Source of the DNA: an uncultured Candidatus Nitrosopumilus sp. | GTDB taxonomy: Archaea; Thermoproteota; Nitrososphaeria; Nitrososphaerales; Nitrosopumilaceae | DNA: 64,000 nucleotides | Direction: 5' to 3' | Assembly (NCBI GenBank): GCA_951812655.1 | Contig: OX638319.1 | Span: 868,001 to 932,000 of the forward strand | In this document: one piece after another, positions 43,414 to 52,002 of the stretch | How positions within the stretch are numbered: the stretch's first letter is position 1 | Layout of the letters: the number at the start of each line of letters is the position of its first letter | Made by a program: the position numbers and the translations under genes | The notes under the pieces: model-generated | Told to the model about the DNA's origin: nothing | Databases searched by the model: none | What the model saw: the letters and a program-made list of their open reading frames with translations, nothing else

Positions 43414-44184
43414 TTAGGCTGATTGTTCTAAAGCCCACTCGTAACCTTCTGCTTCCAATTTATCTGCAAGACTTGCATCGCCTGTTTTTAATACTTGACC
43501 TTTAGCGAATACGTGAACGAAATCTAATTTGTCCAAGAATTTCAAAATTCTTGCATAATGGGTGATGATGATGACTGTCGCATCTTTTCCTGATACTTTG
43601 CTAATTGCTTGTGCTACTGCTTGAACAGCATCAATATCTAATCCTGAATCTGGCTCATCTAAAATTGAAATTTTGGGCTTCAATACTGCCATCTGTAATA
43701 CTTCTGCACGTTTTTTCTCTCCTCCTGAAAATCCCTCGTTGAGATACCTTGAAAGAAATTCTTCTCTTAATCCTACTTTTTCCAAGTTTTCTTTGAGGTA
43801 TTTCTGAAACTCTCTTACTGTGATGAACACCTCTCTGTCGTCTCCTTCCAATGCTTTACTTAATGAATTATATGCTGTTCTGAGAAAATGTGAGAATCCT
43901 ACTCCTGAAACTTCAGTCGGATATTGAAATCCGAGAAATAATCCCTTTTTAGCTCTTTCATCGGCTGATAAATCTAATATGCTTTCACCATCTAGTAAAA
44001 TGTCTCCTTTCGTAACCTCGTATTTCGGATGTGCTAGTAAAGTGTAGGCTAATGTGCTTTTTCCAGAACCGTTCGGTCCCATGATTGCATGCACTTCTCC
44101 TGGACCCGTTTTCAAATTGACGCCTTTGAGAATTTCTTTTCCTTCTCTTGTCACGTGCAGATCTTTAATTTCTAATATCGCCAT
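43414..44184 (-). CDS. sufC: Fe-S cluster assembly ATPase SufC
   Basis: 256-residue ABC ATPase of the SufBCD scaffold: Walker A GPNGSGKSTL, signature FSGGEKKRAEVLQMAVL, Walker B ISILDEPDSGLD and H-loop IITHYARIL. It lies 15 kb from sufBD rather than in the operon. Single gene on the minus strand with 94 bases to the TFB gene. Confidence 0.95.
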   Translation of the reverse strand: MAILEIKDLHVTREGKEILKGVNLKTGPGEVHAIMGPNGSGKSTLAYTLLAHPKYEVTKGDILLDGESILDLSADERAKKGLFLGFQYPTEVSGVGFSHFLRTAYNSLSKALEGDDREVFITVREFQKYLKENLEKVGLREEFLSRYLNEGFSGGEKKRAEVLQMAVLKPKISILDEPDSGLDIDAVQAVAQAISKVSGKDATVIIITHYARILKFLDKLDFVHVFAKGQVLKTGDASLADKLEAEGYEWALEQSA

Positions 44185-44264
44185 GATGCGATTGATTTGT
44201 TTCTCTATATAATACCGACGAAATTTAGCTAATCCTAACGAGATTTTAAAATAATAAAATGAAG

Positions 44265-44274
44265 GGGGGGGGGG
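44265..44274 (+). repeat. Run of ten G (C10 on the coding strand)
   Basis: Ten uninterrupted G on the plus strand lie three bases beyond the TFB stop codon, in the 3' region of the TFB transcript (C10 there). It is very long for so AT-rich a sequence and may vary by slippage. Confidence 0.9.
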
Positions 44275-44277
44275 TTG

Positions 44278-45231
44278 TTAGTTGGCCAGAGATGGTCTTA
44301 AAGTAATTTTGAGCTTGTATGATGTTAGAATTTCTTTACATCTGTTTCTGATGGTCACTTCTGTGACTCCTGCTACATTAGATACATCTCTTTGGAGTAC
44401 GTTTTGTCCGAGAAGCACTGATGCCACATACAAATATGCTGCAGCAATGCCGTTTGGTGCTTTTCCGTCACCTATGTTGCTGTCTTTAGTTTTTTCTGCA
44501 ATTTCTAAGGCAAGTCTTTCAACTCTAACCTCAGTTTGTGTCACATTTGCAATTTTCGAGATGTATTTGTCCATGGTTACGATGGGTGCGTGTGTTTGAC
44601 CCATTTCCATTACCATGGTTCTGTAGTATCTTGCTGCAAGCTTTGTTTTTGTTTTCACATCTTTCGCCGGACAAATTCCTCGACAAATTTCTTCTAATGA
44701 TCTTACAACATCACATTGTTTGCATGCCATGTAAATTGTGGCTGCTGTAATGCTGACAACTGATTTTCCCTTTACGTCAACATGTTCGTCCAAGTTTCTA
44801 TATATCATAGAAGCAGTTTCTAACACGTTCTTTGAAAGACTGAGACCATCACATGTTTCTCCCATTTTCGTTAAAACATTTGCTAGTCTTCTTTCTCTTG
44901 GTGATGAAACTCGTACTCTTTGTTGCCATTTTCTGAGATTGTGCATCTGATTTGCGACCTCGTGATTGATTGTTTTTCCACTGAAGTCTTTTGCACTAAT
45001 TGAAATCTCTGTCGTTATTCCCAAATCATGTTGTGAATAAGTTGTTTGTCCGGTTGCTCTTGCAAGCTTCATTTTGTCTTCAAAATTTGAGCTTACTGTT
45101 TCTGGACCACAATTTGCAATCTGATCATCGACGACAACGCCGCAACCAGAGCAAATTATTTCACCGTTCTGTATGTCATCCACCAGTGTGGATTTACATT
45201 CAGGACAGTTTTGTTTTTCTAGTACATTCAT
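44278..45231 (-). CDS. tfb: Transcription initiation factor IIB (TFB)
   Basis: 317 residues. The N-terminal zinc ribbon has CPECKSTLVDDIQNGEIICS (Cys 9, 12, 28 and 31), followed by the B-finger/linker and two cyclin repeats (SVVSITAATIYMACKQCDVV; TEVRVERLALEIAEKTK). It recruits RNA polymerase to TBP-DNA. The ATGA overlap with gar1 is an arrangement common in archaea. Confidence 0.95.
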   Translation of the reverse strand: MNVLEKQNCPECKSTLVDDIQNGEIICSGCGVVVDDQIANCGPETVSSNFEDKMKLARATGQTTYSQHDLGITTEISISAKDFSGKTINHEVANQMHNLRKWQQRVRVSSPRERRLANVLTKMGETCDGLSLSKNVLETASMIYRNLDEHVDVKGKSVVSITAATIYMACKQCDVVRSLEEICRGICPAKDVKTKTKLAARYYRTMVMEMGQTHAPIVTMDKYISKIANVTQTEVRVERLALEIAEKTKDSNIGDGKAPNGIAAAYLYVASVLLGQNVLQRDVSNVAGVTEVTIRNRCKEILTSYKLKITLRPSLAN

Positions 45232-45497
45232 TGTTTTTTTCTCCTAAATTTTTTTGGTTTATTGTTAGAGGTTTCTTCTGAAGCGAAAACACTTTTGCCA
45301 ATGTATTTTTTAATGCTGTTTGTTAATGGCGTTGCTGATGCAAACGGTCTGTTTATTGGACCTATCATTTCGTTTACTTTAGCAACTCTAGTTCCCTTAG
45401 TGTCACAGAGTATCTGTCCTTCAACCAATTCTTTTGACAGTTGAATGATTACCCTTCCGCTACCGGCTAGGTGCATTATTTCGCCTACCTCCTGCAA
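45228..45497 (-). CDS. gar1: H/ACA RNP protein Gar1
   Basis: 89 residues. Gar1-type beta barrel: AGSGRVIIQLSKELVEGQIL, then TKGTRVAKVNEMIGPINRPF. The basic C-terminal tail KPKKFRRKKQ is typical. Part of the pseudouridylation complex with Cbf5. Start TTG 45497. Overlaps TFB by 4 bases. Confidence 0.88.
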   Translation of the reverse strand: MQEVGEIMHLAGSGRVIIQLSKELVEGQILCDTKGTRVAKVNEMIGPINRPFASATPLTNSIKKYIGKSVFASEETSNNKPKKFRRKKQ

Positions 45498-45570
45498 TTA
45501 TTATGCTATGGATAGCATTCTTTTCATTATCTCCTGTCAACTTTACTTTAGCTATCAGCTAGATTTGATT

Positions 45571-45870
45571 TTATTTTGTTTGCTTGGATCTTTTTAACAC
45601 TAGTTTTTCAGAAATTTTGTTAAGAATTTTTGTCTTGGGGGATCCTTTTGGAACAATTACGTATCCAGATCTGACAAATGGCCTTTTTGGAAATCTTACC
45701 TTGTCATCTGATTCTGTAATTTCAAATCCCGCAGTTTTTGTAGCCTCGATTAATTCCTTTAATGATGGATCAAAAACACTTTTTTGTAATCCTAATTTCC
45801 TACCCTTAGATTTTTTTAGATTTTTGTTAAAATAATCCAGCCAGACTACGATATGCTCGTAATCCTTCAT
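45571..45870 (-). CDS. srp19: Signal recognition particle 19 kDa protein
   Basis: 99 residues that bind SRP RNA: the start DYEHIVVWLDYFNKNLKKSK and the KLGLQKSVFDPSLKELIEAT block are characteristic. Its ATG lies one base after the S8e stop on the minus strand. SRP54 is also in this window at 52685. Confidence 0.9.
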   Translation of the reverse strand: MKDYEHIVVWLDYFNKNLKKSKGRKLGLQKSVFDPSLKELIEATKTAGFEITESDDKVRFPKRPFVRSGYVIVPKGSPKTKILNKISEKLVLKRSKQTK

Positions 45871-45871
45871 T

Positions 45872-46273
45872 TTATTCCTTAAGTAAAACCGCGTTAACTA
45901 TTCCGTTTTGCCCTGGTTTTGAAACAACTTTGCACTTGCCTTCTTGCGTCTCTAGAATTGCCCCTTTGGTGATGATGCCTCGTCTTTTGTAATCGTTGTT
46001 AGTGGCATTTTCCAATACTTTGATAATTTTTGATTTCTTGACTTTACTTTCACCTGTTGCCAAATTGACAAAATCAATTGATTTTAGGGCAGTTTTGAAA
46101 TTATTTCCACGAACTCTTCTGGTAATGGTGATTTGAGAACCGTTTGTTGGCTCATTTGGATATCTGTCATTTTCGTATTTTCTTCTGGTTCTGAGCGGAG
46201 ATCTTCTTCCTCCGGTAATTTTACTTGTTGCTAAGTTCTCTACTGATTTTCTCACAAAATTGTTTCTAAACAC
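45872..46273 (-). CDS. rps8e: 30S ribosomal protein S8e
   Basis: 133 residues with the S8e stretch ITGGRRSPLRTRRKYENDRY (about 19-38) and the C-terminal block GIITKGAILETQEGKCKVVS. GTG start. Downstream of scpB by 52 bases, upstream of SRP19 by one base. Confidence 0.92.
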   Translation of the reverse strand: MFRNNFVRKSVENLATSKITGGRRSPLRTRRKYENDRYPNEPTNGSQITITRRVRGNNFKTALKSIDFVNLATGESKVKKSKIIKVLENATNNDYKRRGIITKGAILETQEGKCKVVSKPGQNGIVNAVLLKE

Positions 46274-46325
46274 TCTAATTTATACAAAACGCAGAAAACA
46301 GTCAAGGCAAGCATCCGTTTGTTAT

Positions 46326-46898
46326 TTAGTTCTGTAATATTTTACTGGGCTGTGTGGTTTGTTTGGCACTGGCAGTTTTTCTAACTTTTGAGAATAATCT
46401 CTGTTTTAGATCTTCTACATCTCCTTGTATGCCGAAATATTTTTGAAATTTTTCTGTAGTGGTGTATATTTTCATCCTTCCTACATTTTGATGACTGATA
46501 TAGTCTAGCTGTCTCAATTCTTTTAGATGTGAATAGACTCCTGAGCCTCTTGTTTCGACAAGCTGTTTAGATGAGATGGGTTGCATGTATGCGATGTATG
46601 ACAATGTTTTCAAAGTGGCGTTTGGAAGGACTGGCTTTGATGCATATCGTTTAATTGTAGAGCTATATTCTGGTTTCAATTGCATTACGTATGACTCATC
46701 TGGAAGTTTGACAATTTCCAATGCCTTGAATGTGCCTTTAGTCTTTTTCATAATTTTTTCTAACAGTTCTAATGTTTTTGTCCTGGATTCAGTTCCAGAT
46801 GCCCTTACTATGCTCTCTATTCTTAATGGTCTGCCTGATGAGTACAGTGCTGCCTCGATTCTTGCTGTTGCCTCATCCGGATTGTTTATTTTAGCCAA
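46326..46898 (-). CDS. scpB: Segregation and condensation protein B
   Basis: 190 residues, two winged-helix domains that bind the kleisin ScpA in the SMC-kleisin complex. Seen: ATARIEAALYSSGRPLRIES at the start and LKTLSYIAYMQPISSKQLVE then RGSGVYSHLKELRQLDYI in the second wing. TTG start. It lies 52 bases after scpA. Confidence 0.85.
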   Translation of the reverse strand: MAKINNPDEATARIEAALYSSGRPLRIESIVRASGTESRTKTLELLEKIMKKTKGTFKALEIVKLPDESYVMQLKPEYSSTIKRYASKPVLPNATLKTLSYIAYMQPISSKQLVETRGSGVYSHLKELRQLDYISHQNVGRMKIYTTTEKFQKYFGIQGDVEDLKQRLFSKVRKTASAKQTTQPSKILQN

Positions 46899-46950
46899 AT
46901 GTACAATTTCCTCTGTGTTGTTGATAAAGAAGAGTTTTGCTCATTTTTGT

Positions 46951-47691
46951 TCAATTTGACATCTTTGGGCTCATTGATATTATTTTGATGTCTTCTTCAA
47001 CTTGTTCTAGGTCCACTTTTTGATCTCTAGCTAAAAACAACGCTGCAAAGAAACATCTGATAGAATCCACTTGATCAAGTTCCGATATGATGTCTTGCAA
47101 TAGTCCAAATCCTGTAATTGCAATTTTTTTCATAATCAAATCTTCATATTTGCCAATAATACTTTCTAGCGAAATAAAAAATTCTTGAAAATCTGGTGCT
47201 TCAATTGGTTCTATCTGTAATTGTTTATTTCGTCTAGATTGAGGGTTTGCAATTGTACCGATAAGGTTTTGTAATAATCCTAACAAATCATCTAGAGAAA
47301 CTGGATATGTTGACTCATGTCTGTATGGAATATCTATGACCTCTATGTCGACATTGGTTTTTTGGCGCAATGGCTTTTTTTCCATAGCTGCTTTCTGTAA
47401 TGCAAAAATGCTCTCTACTTTCATCCTGTAGATTAATGAAGATGACAACGCTGCCATTCCTGCAACTTTGAGATCTTTCTTTCCTGTTTTTTCAAGAATT
47501 TTTATCAGCAAATTCAAAATCTGGATAAGGTCAATATCCCAAACATCTTTTTTGATTACTGATGATGGGCTAAATAGGATGTTGACTGGTTCTTGAGAAA
47601 TACTATCTGGAGTTTCGGCTTCACTCACGTCATGATTCTCTATCTGTATAATAATATCTAATGGCTCTATTTTTTTCTCATTTCCAGTCAA
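46951..47691 (-). CDS. scpA: Segregation and condensation protein A (kleisin)
   Basis: 246 residues. The N-terminal kleisin segment includes VWDIDLIQILNLLIKILEKT and the helical ALSSSLIYRMKVESIFALQK; the C-terminal winged helix ends with QVDSIRCFFAALFLARDQKV. The central region (about 105-185) is poorly conserved. It heads a run scpA-scpB-S8e-SRP19-gar1-tfb on the minus strand. Confidence 0.85.
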   Translation of the reverse strand: MTGNEKKIEPLDIIIQIENHDVSEAETPDSISQEPVNILFSPSSVIKKDVWDIDLIQILNLLIKILEKTGKKDLKVAGMAALSSSLIYRMKVESIFALQKAAMEKKPLRQKTNVDIEVIDIPYRHESTYPVSLDDLLGLLQNLIGTIANPQSRRNKQLQIEPIEAPDFQEFFISLESIIGKYEDLIMKKIAITGFGLLQDIISELDQVDSIRCFFAALFLARDQKVDLEQVEEDIKIISMSPKMSN

Positions 47692-47722
47692 CTCTTATAT
47701 TGTTTATTTGAAAAACTAGATT

Positions 47723-48775
47723 ATGAAATCATCCCGTATTACAGCTCCAAACGAACCTCTTAAGGTATCTGAATCTGAGAACCCCGTACCTAAAGGCCCA
47801 CAGGTTCTAGTCAAAGTGAAATCTGTTGGTGTTTGTCACAGTGATTTACATCTGTGGGAGGGTGGATATGACTTGGGTGATGGGAAATTTATGAAAGTCA
47901 CTGATAGGGGAGTCAAGTATCCTGTAACTCCTGGACATGAAATTGTCGGAACTGTTGAAAATATTGGAGATGTAGCTACTGATGTTTCTAAAGGTGACGA
48001 TGTTTTGGTTTTTCCCTGGATTGGATGTGGAGAATGTCCAGCATGTAAAGTAAAAAATGAAAATTTATGTGATGCTCCTAGATCTATGGGTGTTTTTCAA
48101 GACGGCGGATATTCTGATTATGCATTGATACCTAATTCAAAGTATTTGGCAAAACTTGACGGTGTTGATCCTGATGTTGCAACTTCTCTTGCTTGCTCTG
48201 GACTTACTGCTTATACTGCTATCAAAAAGGCAAATCAAAATTCTCCTGAATTTCTTGTGATTGTTGGAGCTGGTGGATTGGGATTGATGGGAGTTCAAAT
48301 TGCACATGCTATCACAGACGCGAAGATAATCTGTGTTGATCTTGATGATAAAAAATTAGAAATTGCCAAGGAAATGGGTGCTGATTATACGATTAATTCC
48401 AGGGATCCTGAAACAATCCAAAAAATCATGTCTGTCTGTAATGATAAAGGTGCTGATAGCGTAGTGGATTTTGTTAATGCTCCTCCTACAGCAAAACTTG
48501 ATTTTGCAGTGCTTAGAAAGAGAGGAAATTTGGTTCTTGTCGGTTTGTTTGGTGGTTCTTTTGAACTGTCTCTTGTAACGGTTCCGTTAAAATCCATTGT
48601 CATTCAAGGCGCATACACCGGGAATTATGATGATATGGTTGAGTTACTTGATCTCGCTAGAAAGGGAGTGATCAATCCTGTAATTTCTAAAAGATATTCA
48701 CTTGATGAAGCGAATTCTGCACTTGAAGACCTTAAAGAGCGTAAAATTATTGGTCGTGCCGTAATCAATCCTTAA
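47723..48775 (+). CDS. Zinc-dependent alcohol dehydrogenase (MDR family)
   Basis: 350 residues. Catalytic zinc ligands C in VGVCHSDLH and H in TPGHEIVG; structural zinc from GCGECPACKVKNENLC (four Cys). The Rossmann motif is VGAGGLGLMG. An alcohol or semialdehyde dehydrogenase; a semialdehyde reductase step of carbon fixation is possible but not shown by sequence. It is divergent from scpA, start ATG. Confidence 0.9.
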   Translation: MKSSRITAPNEPLKVSESENPVPKGPQVLVKVKSVGVCHSDLHLWEGGYDLGDGKFMKVTDRGVKYPVTPGHEIVGTVENIGDVATDVSKGDDVLVFPWIGCGECPACKVKNENLCDAPRSMGVFQDGGYSDYALIPNSKYLAKLDGVDPDVATSLACSGLTAYTAIKKANQNSPEFLVIVGAGGLGLMGVQIAHAITDAKIICVDLDDKKLEIAKEMGADYTINSRDPETIQKIMSVCNDKGADSVVDFVNAPPTAKLDFAVLRKRGNLVLVGLFGGSFELSLVTVPLKSIVIQGAYTGNYDDMVELLDLARKGVINPVISKRYSLDEANSALEDLKERKIIGRAVINP

Positions 48776-49087
48776 GTATTATTTTCAAAACAAATGTGTC
48801 GAATTTGCTGGTTATTATTTTTTAAAAATTTTTTCTGAGTAGTAAACCAAAATCAATTATTTTCATGAATGCAAAAATTATACGTATCTCAAGTTCATTT
48901 GTTTGAAAATTGCATCTTCGAGATCTGTTTCCTTTTTTTGGCATTCTATTAATGTATAGTGAGAAAAATTAGATGTTTGATCATCGTATCATCTGAATTT
49001 TAAAAATACGAAAAACATCTGCTTTTAATAAAATTGACCTGAATATCGTAAAAACAAATATTTTATTTTATGCAGGTGAGTTCAAGA
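48776..49087. other. Gene-poor stretch between ADH and YkgJ gene
   Basis: 312 bases, very AT-rich. I see no tRNA-like or repeat structure. A 40-codon frame on the minus strand (48822-48944, starting MPKKGNRSRRCNFQ) is open but has no motif, so it is not called. Confidence 0.4.
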
Positions 49088-49669
49088 TCAACTTACATCT
49101 TCTAAAATCCAGCCATGTTTCATAATCTTTTCATCTTCCGGTTCTCCCACATTTGTGGCAAACCTCCAAATGCTTGATTCATCCGGCATCATCTGTTCTT
49201 TAATTTTTAGAAGTGATTCCATTTCGGAATTTATATTCTGATCTGTGTTCCCGTGTTCTTTGCAGAATTTACATTTTTGATCAAGTGTGACGGGGTTTGA
49301 TTCAATGAGGGGATAAGCACTGCACGCTAATGGTCTTTCCTTGTAAATTTTGCATGGGAATCCACCATGTGGGGATTTATCTGTTCCATTTGTATCTAGA
49401 AATGGACATGTGTTTCCATTCTTTTCAGTTCCCATTAATTGATATGCCAAAATTTTTTCGGGCTTTGAATTTTTTAGTTTTGACGTGCCAATTCGTGGCA
49501 AAATTTTAATTTTTAATCCCTTTTTTTCTGCCAATTTTTCCATTCTTTCTTTTTCTTCTGGAAGTATTAGCACTCCTATTTTACCAAATTCTTTACTTGG
49601 ATAGTACTCTCTTTCTATACAGCACTGGGAACACTCTTCTATGCACTCAAAATCTATATTTTTTTCCAT
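49088..49669 (-). CDS. YkgJ-family cysteine-cluster protein
   Basis: 193 residues. Conserved Cys groups: ECIEECSQCCIE at the start, NTCPFLDTNG, CKIYKERPLACSAYPLIESN and KCKFCKEHG. This pattern is a YkgJ-type zinc or Fe-S binding domain of unknown reaction. ATG start at 49669. Single gene. Confidence 0.88.
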   Translation of the reverse strand: MEKNIDFECIEECSQCCIEREYYPSKEFGKIGVLILPEEKERMEKLAEKKGLKIKILPRIGTSKLKNSKPEKILAYQLMGTEKNGNTCPFLDTNGTDKSPHGGFPCKIYKERPLACSAYPLIESNPVTLDQKCKFCKEHGNTDQNINSEMESLLKIKEQMMPDESSIWRFATNVGEPEDEKIMKHGWILEDVS

Positions 49670-49763
49670 GTTTTCATACTAAACCATTCACGTATGAGAT
49701 TTCCTATTTGTCCCGTTTTTGAAAAACCCTACCAGTTATATGCTCATTATTGCAAAAAGCGCT

Positions 49764-50075
49764 ATGGGAAAGCGTCAGGTAAAAAATGAAAGTGCTCTCA
49801 AAGAAATTCGATTGCCTGAGGAGGGTGAGCTGTTTGGCCGCGTTTTGAAGATGATGGGTGGTGAGAATGTGATGATTAAATGTGCTGATAATGTAACTAG
49901 ACGAGGAAGAATAAGGGGAAAACTGAAGAGAAGAGTTTGGATTAGGGATAATGACATCGTAATTATTGCTCCTTGGGACTTTAACGATAAAGAACGCGGT
50001 GATATTGTTTGGCGATTCACACTTCCTCAAGTGCAATGGTTAAAAGATAATAACCACATTACTAGGGATTTCTAA
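49764..50075 (+). CDS. eif1a: Translation initiation factor aIF1A
   Basis: 103 residues of the S1-like OB fold with basic N-terminus: MGKRQVKNESALKEIRLPEE then LFGRVLKMMGGENVMIKCAD and RGRIRGKLKRRVWIRDNDIV. Helps the small subunit select the start codon. ATG 49764 is used; the 15 residues further upstream (from 49719) are not in the family and unlikely. Confidence 0.93.
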   Translation: MGKRQVKNESALKEIRLPEEGELFGRVLKMMGGENVMIKCADNVTRRGRIRGKLKRRVWIRDNDIVIIAPWDFNDKERGDIVWRFTLPQVQWLKDNNHITRDF

Positions 50076-50144
50076 TATTGTTTTCTGGAATTCATTTTAC
50101 TGATTGCTTTAGTTAATATAGCGAGTGGTTAGTTTGAAATTGAA

Positions 50145-50336
50145 ATGGAACAAGGCACCGTAAAATGGTTTAACCGTACCAAGGGCTTTGGTTTTATCGA
50201 GAGAGAAGGTGGAGACGATCTGTTTGTTCATAAATCAGACGTTGACGGATTCATCAACGAAGGCGATAAAGTCGAGTTTGAAGTAGGCGAAGGTCAAAAA
50301 GGACCAGCAGCTCAAAAAGTTAAAAAATCAGCATAG
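50145..50336 (+). CDS. Cold-shock protein, CspA type
   Basis: 63 residues, single cold-shock OB-fold: [16 protein letters not shown] (RNP1 KGFGFIE) and [10 protein letters not shown] (RNP2). Bacterial-type CSPs bind RNA or ssDNA, and their occurrence in Archaea suggests an old transfer from bacteria. A TTAATATA box is about 25-30 bases upstream. It is a single gene. Confidence 0.93.
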   Translation: MEQGTVKWFNRTKGFGFIEREGGDDLFVHKSDVDGFINEGDKVEFEVGEGQKGPAAQKVKKSA

Positions 50337-50425
50337 GCACTAATTTCTTATTTAAGATTTCATTTGTGTTTTCTTAAACCAGTCTATCTTTTTATTATTT
50401 TTAAGTAATTTATAGTAAAATTTTG

Positions 50426-50551
50426 TGGTCCCAAGCGACGGAATTGAACCATCGACAACCCGGTTTCTGTATGCCTGATTTGCTGTTTTTCGTCAGCCAT
50501 CTAAAGCCAACAACTACAGCCGGGAGCTCTACCAGGCTGAGCTAGCTTGGG
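50426..50551 (-). tRNA. tRNA-Tyr (GTA) with a 49-base intron
   Basis: The minus strand has CCCAAGC pairing with GCTTGGG, the C1-G72 pair typical of archaeal tRNA-Tyr. CCA (50426-50428) and discriminator A (50429) are encoded. The anticodon stem CCCGG/CCGGG holds CTGTAG...A, anticodon GTA. The intron (50465-50513 on the plus strand) is 49 bases at position 37/38. D arm and T arm fit (mature length 74 without CCA). Confidence 0.95.
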
Positions 50552-50651
50552 ACAAAAAAACACAGTTTTTTGCTATTAAAAAACCATCGTAGATGATCGT
50601 ATTGTTGGAAATCCATTTTTAATGCATAAATAGTCTGAATATTCTTGATTC

Positions 50652-51266
50652 TTGTTGTCTGAACTGTCTTTGTCTTATTCTGGATATGTTTGTGTTCCAT
50701 ATTTGCATAATGATGATTCTGCAAAACTCCGGGAATATCTTGTCCAATCTGATAACATAAAAAAGATGTATTTTGTTACTGGGACATTTTCCAATGAAAG
50801 TATTCCATATTTTTCTGATTCTACAAACCACTATCTTTTGGCAAAGTTCAAGGATGATGCACAAATGTCAAAAGATCTAGTTACTTTTAATCAGGACAAA
50901 ACTGCCTTTATGTTTAATGTAAATGATGATCTTTTTCAACGAGAGGTCCAGGGTGAAACAAATTTTGTTTCCGTGTATTATTTAGAAGATGTTGACGAAG
51001 GTGAAGATTTACAACAAATTGCAAATCTTTTGCTAAAAAGAGATAAAATTGAAATTGCTTGGATGGGTAACATGGATACCTTCTGTTTGAATCCTGCAAA
51101 ATTCACATTTCCTTATTCTGCTAACATAGTGGTTATTGAGGTTGCTAGTCAGAAGAGTTATCAAAGTCTCAAAAAATACTGTGATCAAACTAGACGTGAT
51201 ATTAATCGAAAAGGGTTGGTAATGACCAATCTGATGAATTTATCTGTTTTAGATCAAATAAAATAA
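50652..51266 (+). CDS. Conserved hypothetical protein, 204 aa
   Basis: Soluble, mixed alpha/beta. Motif-like blocks are VQSDNIKKMYFVTGTF and SVYYLEDVDEGEDLQQIANL. No family recognised; no signal peptide. It starts at TTG 50652, about 100 bases after tRNA-Tyr and on the opposite strand to it. It ends well before the aIF5A promoter. Confidence 0.6.
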   Translation: MLSELSLSYSGYVCVPYLHNDDSAKLREYLVQSDNIKKMYFVTGTFSNESIPYFSDSTNHYLLAKFKDDAQMSKDLVTFNQDKTAFMFNVNDDLFQREVQGETNFVSVYYLEDVDEGEDLQQIANLLLKRDKIEIAWMGNMDTFCLNPAKFTFPYSANIVVIEVASQKSYQSLKKYCDQTRRDINRKGLVMTNLMNLSVLDQIK

Positions 51267-51471
51267 GTCTTTTTGAAATTTTATTGTTCATCGTCCTTGT
51301 GAGTATGTTCGATATTTTGATAAATCTTGATCTTCTTTTTAATTATTTTCGTGCTTGAAAAAATCTTTAATCTTTCTTATGGAAATTATTTGAAAAAAAC
51401 ATTTTACGTCAAAAATATTTTCTGAATTCTCGGTGTGTAAACGTTAAATATTCGAGCAAAAATGATTTTTT

Positions 51472-51882
51472 ATGAGTAAACCATCTGATCTCGGTTCTTT
51501 AAAAATAGGATCGTACATTTTGCTACCTCACTCTGATCAACCTAGCGGTGAGCCCTGTAGAATTGTAGAATATGATACATCGAAGCCTGGAAAACACGGT
51601 GCTGCCAAAGCAAGAATTGTTGGTGAAGGCATTTTTGATGGTCAAAAGAGACCTCATGTGGGGCCGGTCAGTATGCAAATTCACATCCCGATGATCAACA
51701 AGAAAGTTGGCCAAATCATTTCAATAAATGGTGATGTAGTCCAAATCATGGATTCCGAAACGTTTGAAACTTTAGATGTTAACATGATTGATGATGAGGT
51801 AAAGGGTAAGTTGGAAAATGGACAAAATGTTGAGTATTGGGTTGTAATGGACAAAACTAAAATCATGCGTGTTAAGAACTAA
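51472..51882 (+). CDS. eif5a: Translation initiation/elongation factor aIF5A
   Basis: 136 residues, SH3-like domain plus OB fold. The lysine hypusinated (or deoxyhypusinated) is in YDTSKPGKHGAAKARI. It helps ribosomes pass stalling sequences. Last bases of the gene precede a candidate C/D-box guide RNA by a few bases. Confidence 0.95.
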   Translation: MSKPSDLGSLKIGSYILLPHSDQPSGEPCRIVEYDTSKPGKHGAAKARIVGEGIFDGQKRPHVGPVSMQIHIPMINKKVGQIISINGDVVQIMDSETFETLDVNMIDDEVKGKLENGQNVEYWVVMDKTKIMRVKN

Positions 51883-51886
51883 CACC

Positions 51887-51952
51887 GATGCTGATGATGA
51901 TGAGCGGAAAAGCCATCTGATTTGTGATGATGATTATGAGTATTGAGGCATC
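51887..51952 (+). ncRNA. Candidate C/D-box guide sRNA
   Basis: A 5-base terminal stem GATGC (51887-51891)/GCATC (51948-51952) frames a C box ATGATGA (51897-51903), a D' box CTGA (51917-51920), a C' box GTGATGA (51924-51930) and a D box TTGA (51943-51946, CTGA consensus with one change). Guide spacers are 13 and 12 bases and the D'-C' spacer is 3, typical of archaeal 2'-O-methylation guides. The weak D box and the TG-rich repeat keep confidence moderate. Confidence 0.45.
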
Positions 51953-52002
51953 ATTATCTAGATTATTTATTAAAATCTGTTAGATTACTTATTGTAAAGA
52001 AA

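Noticed and set aside
48822-48944. 40-codon minus-strand frame MPKKGNRSRRCNFQ...
   Set aside because: Basic start is tempting, but there is no motif, no good promoter and the region is AT-rich.
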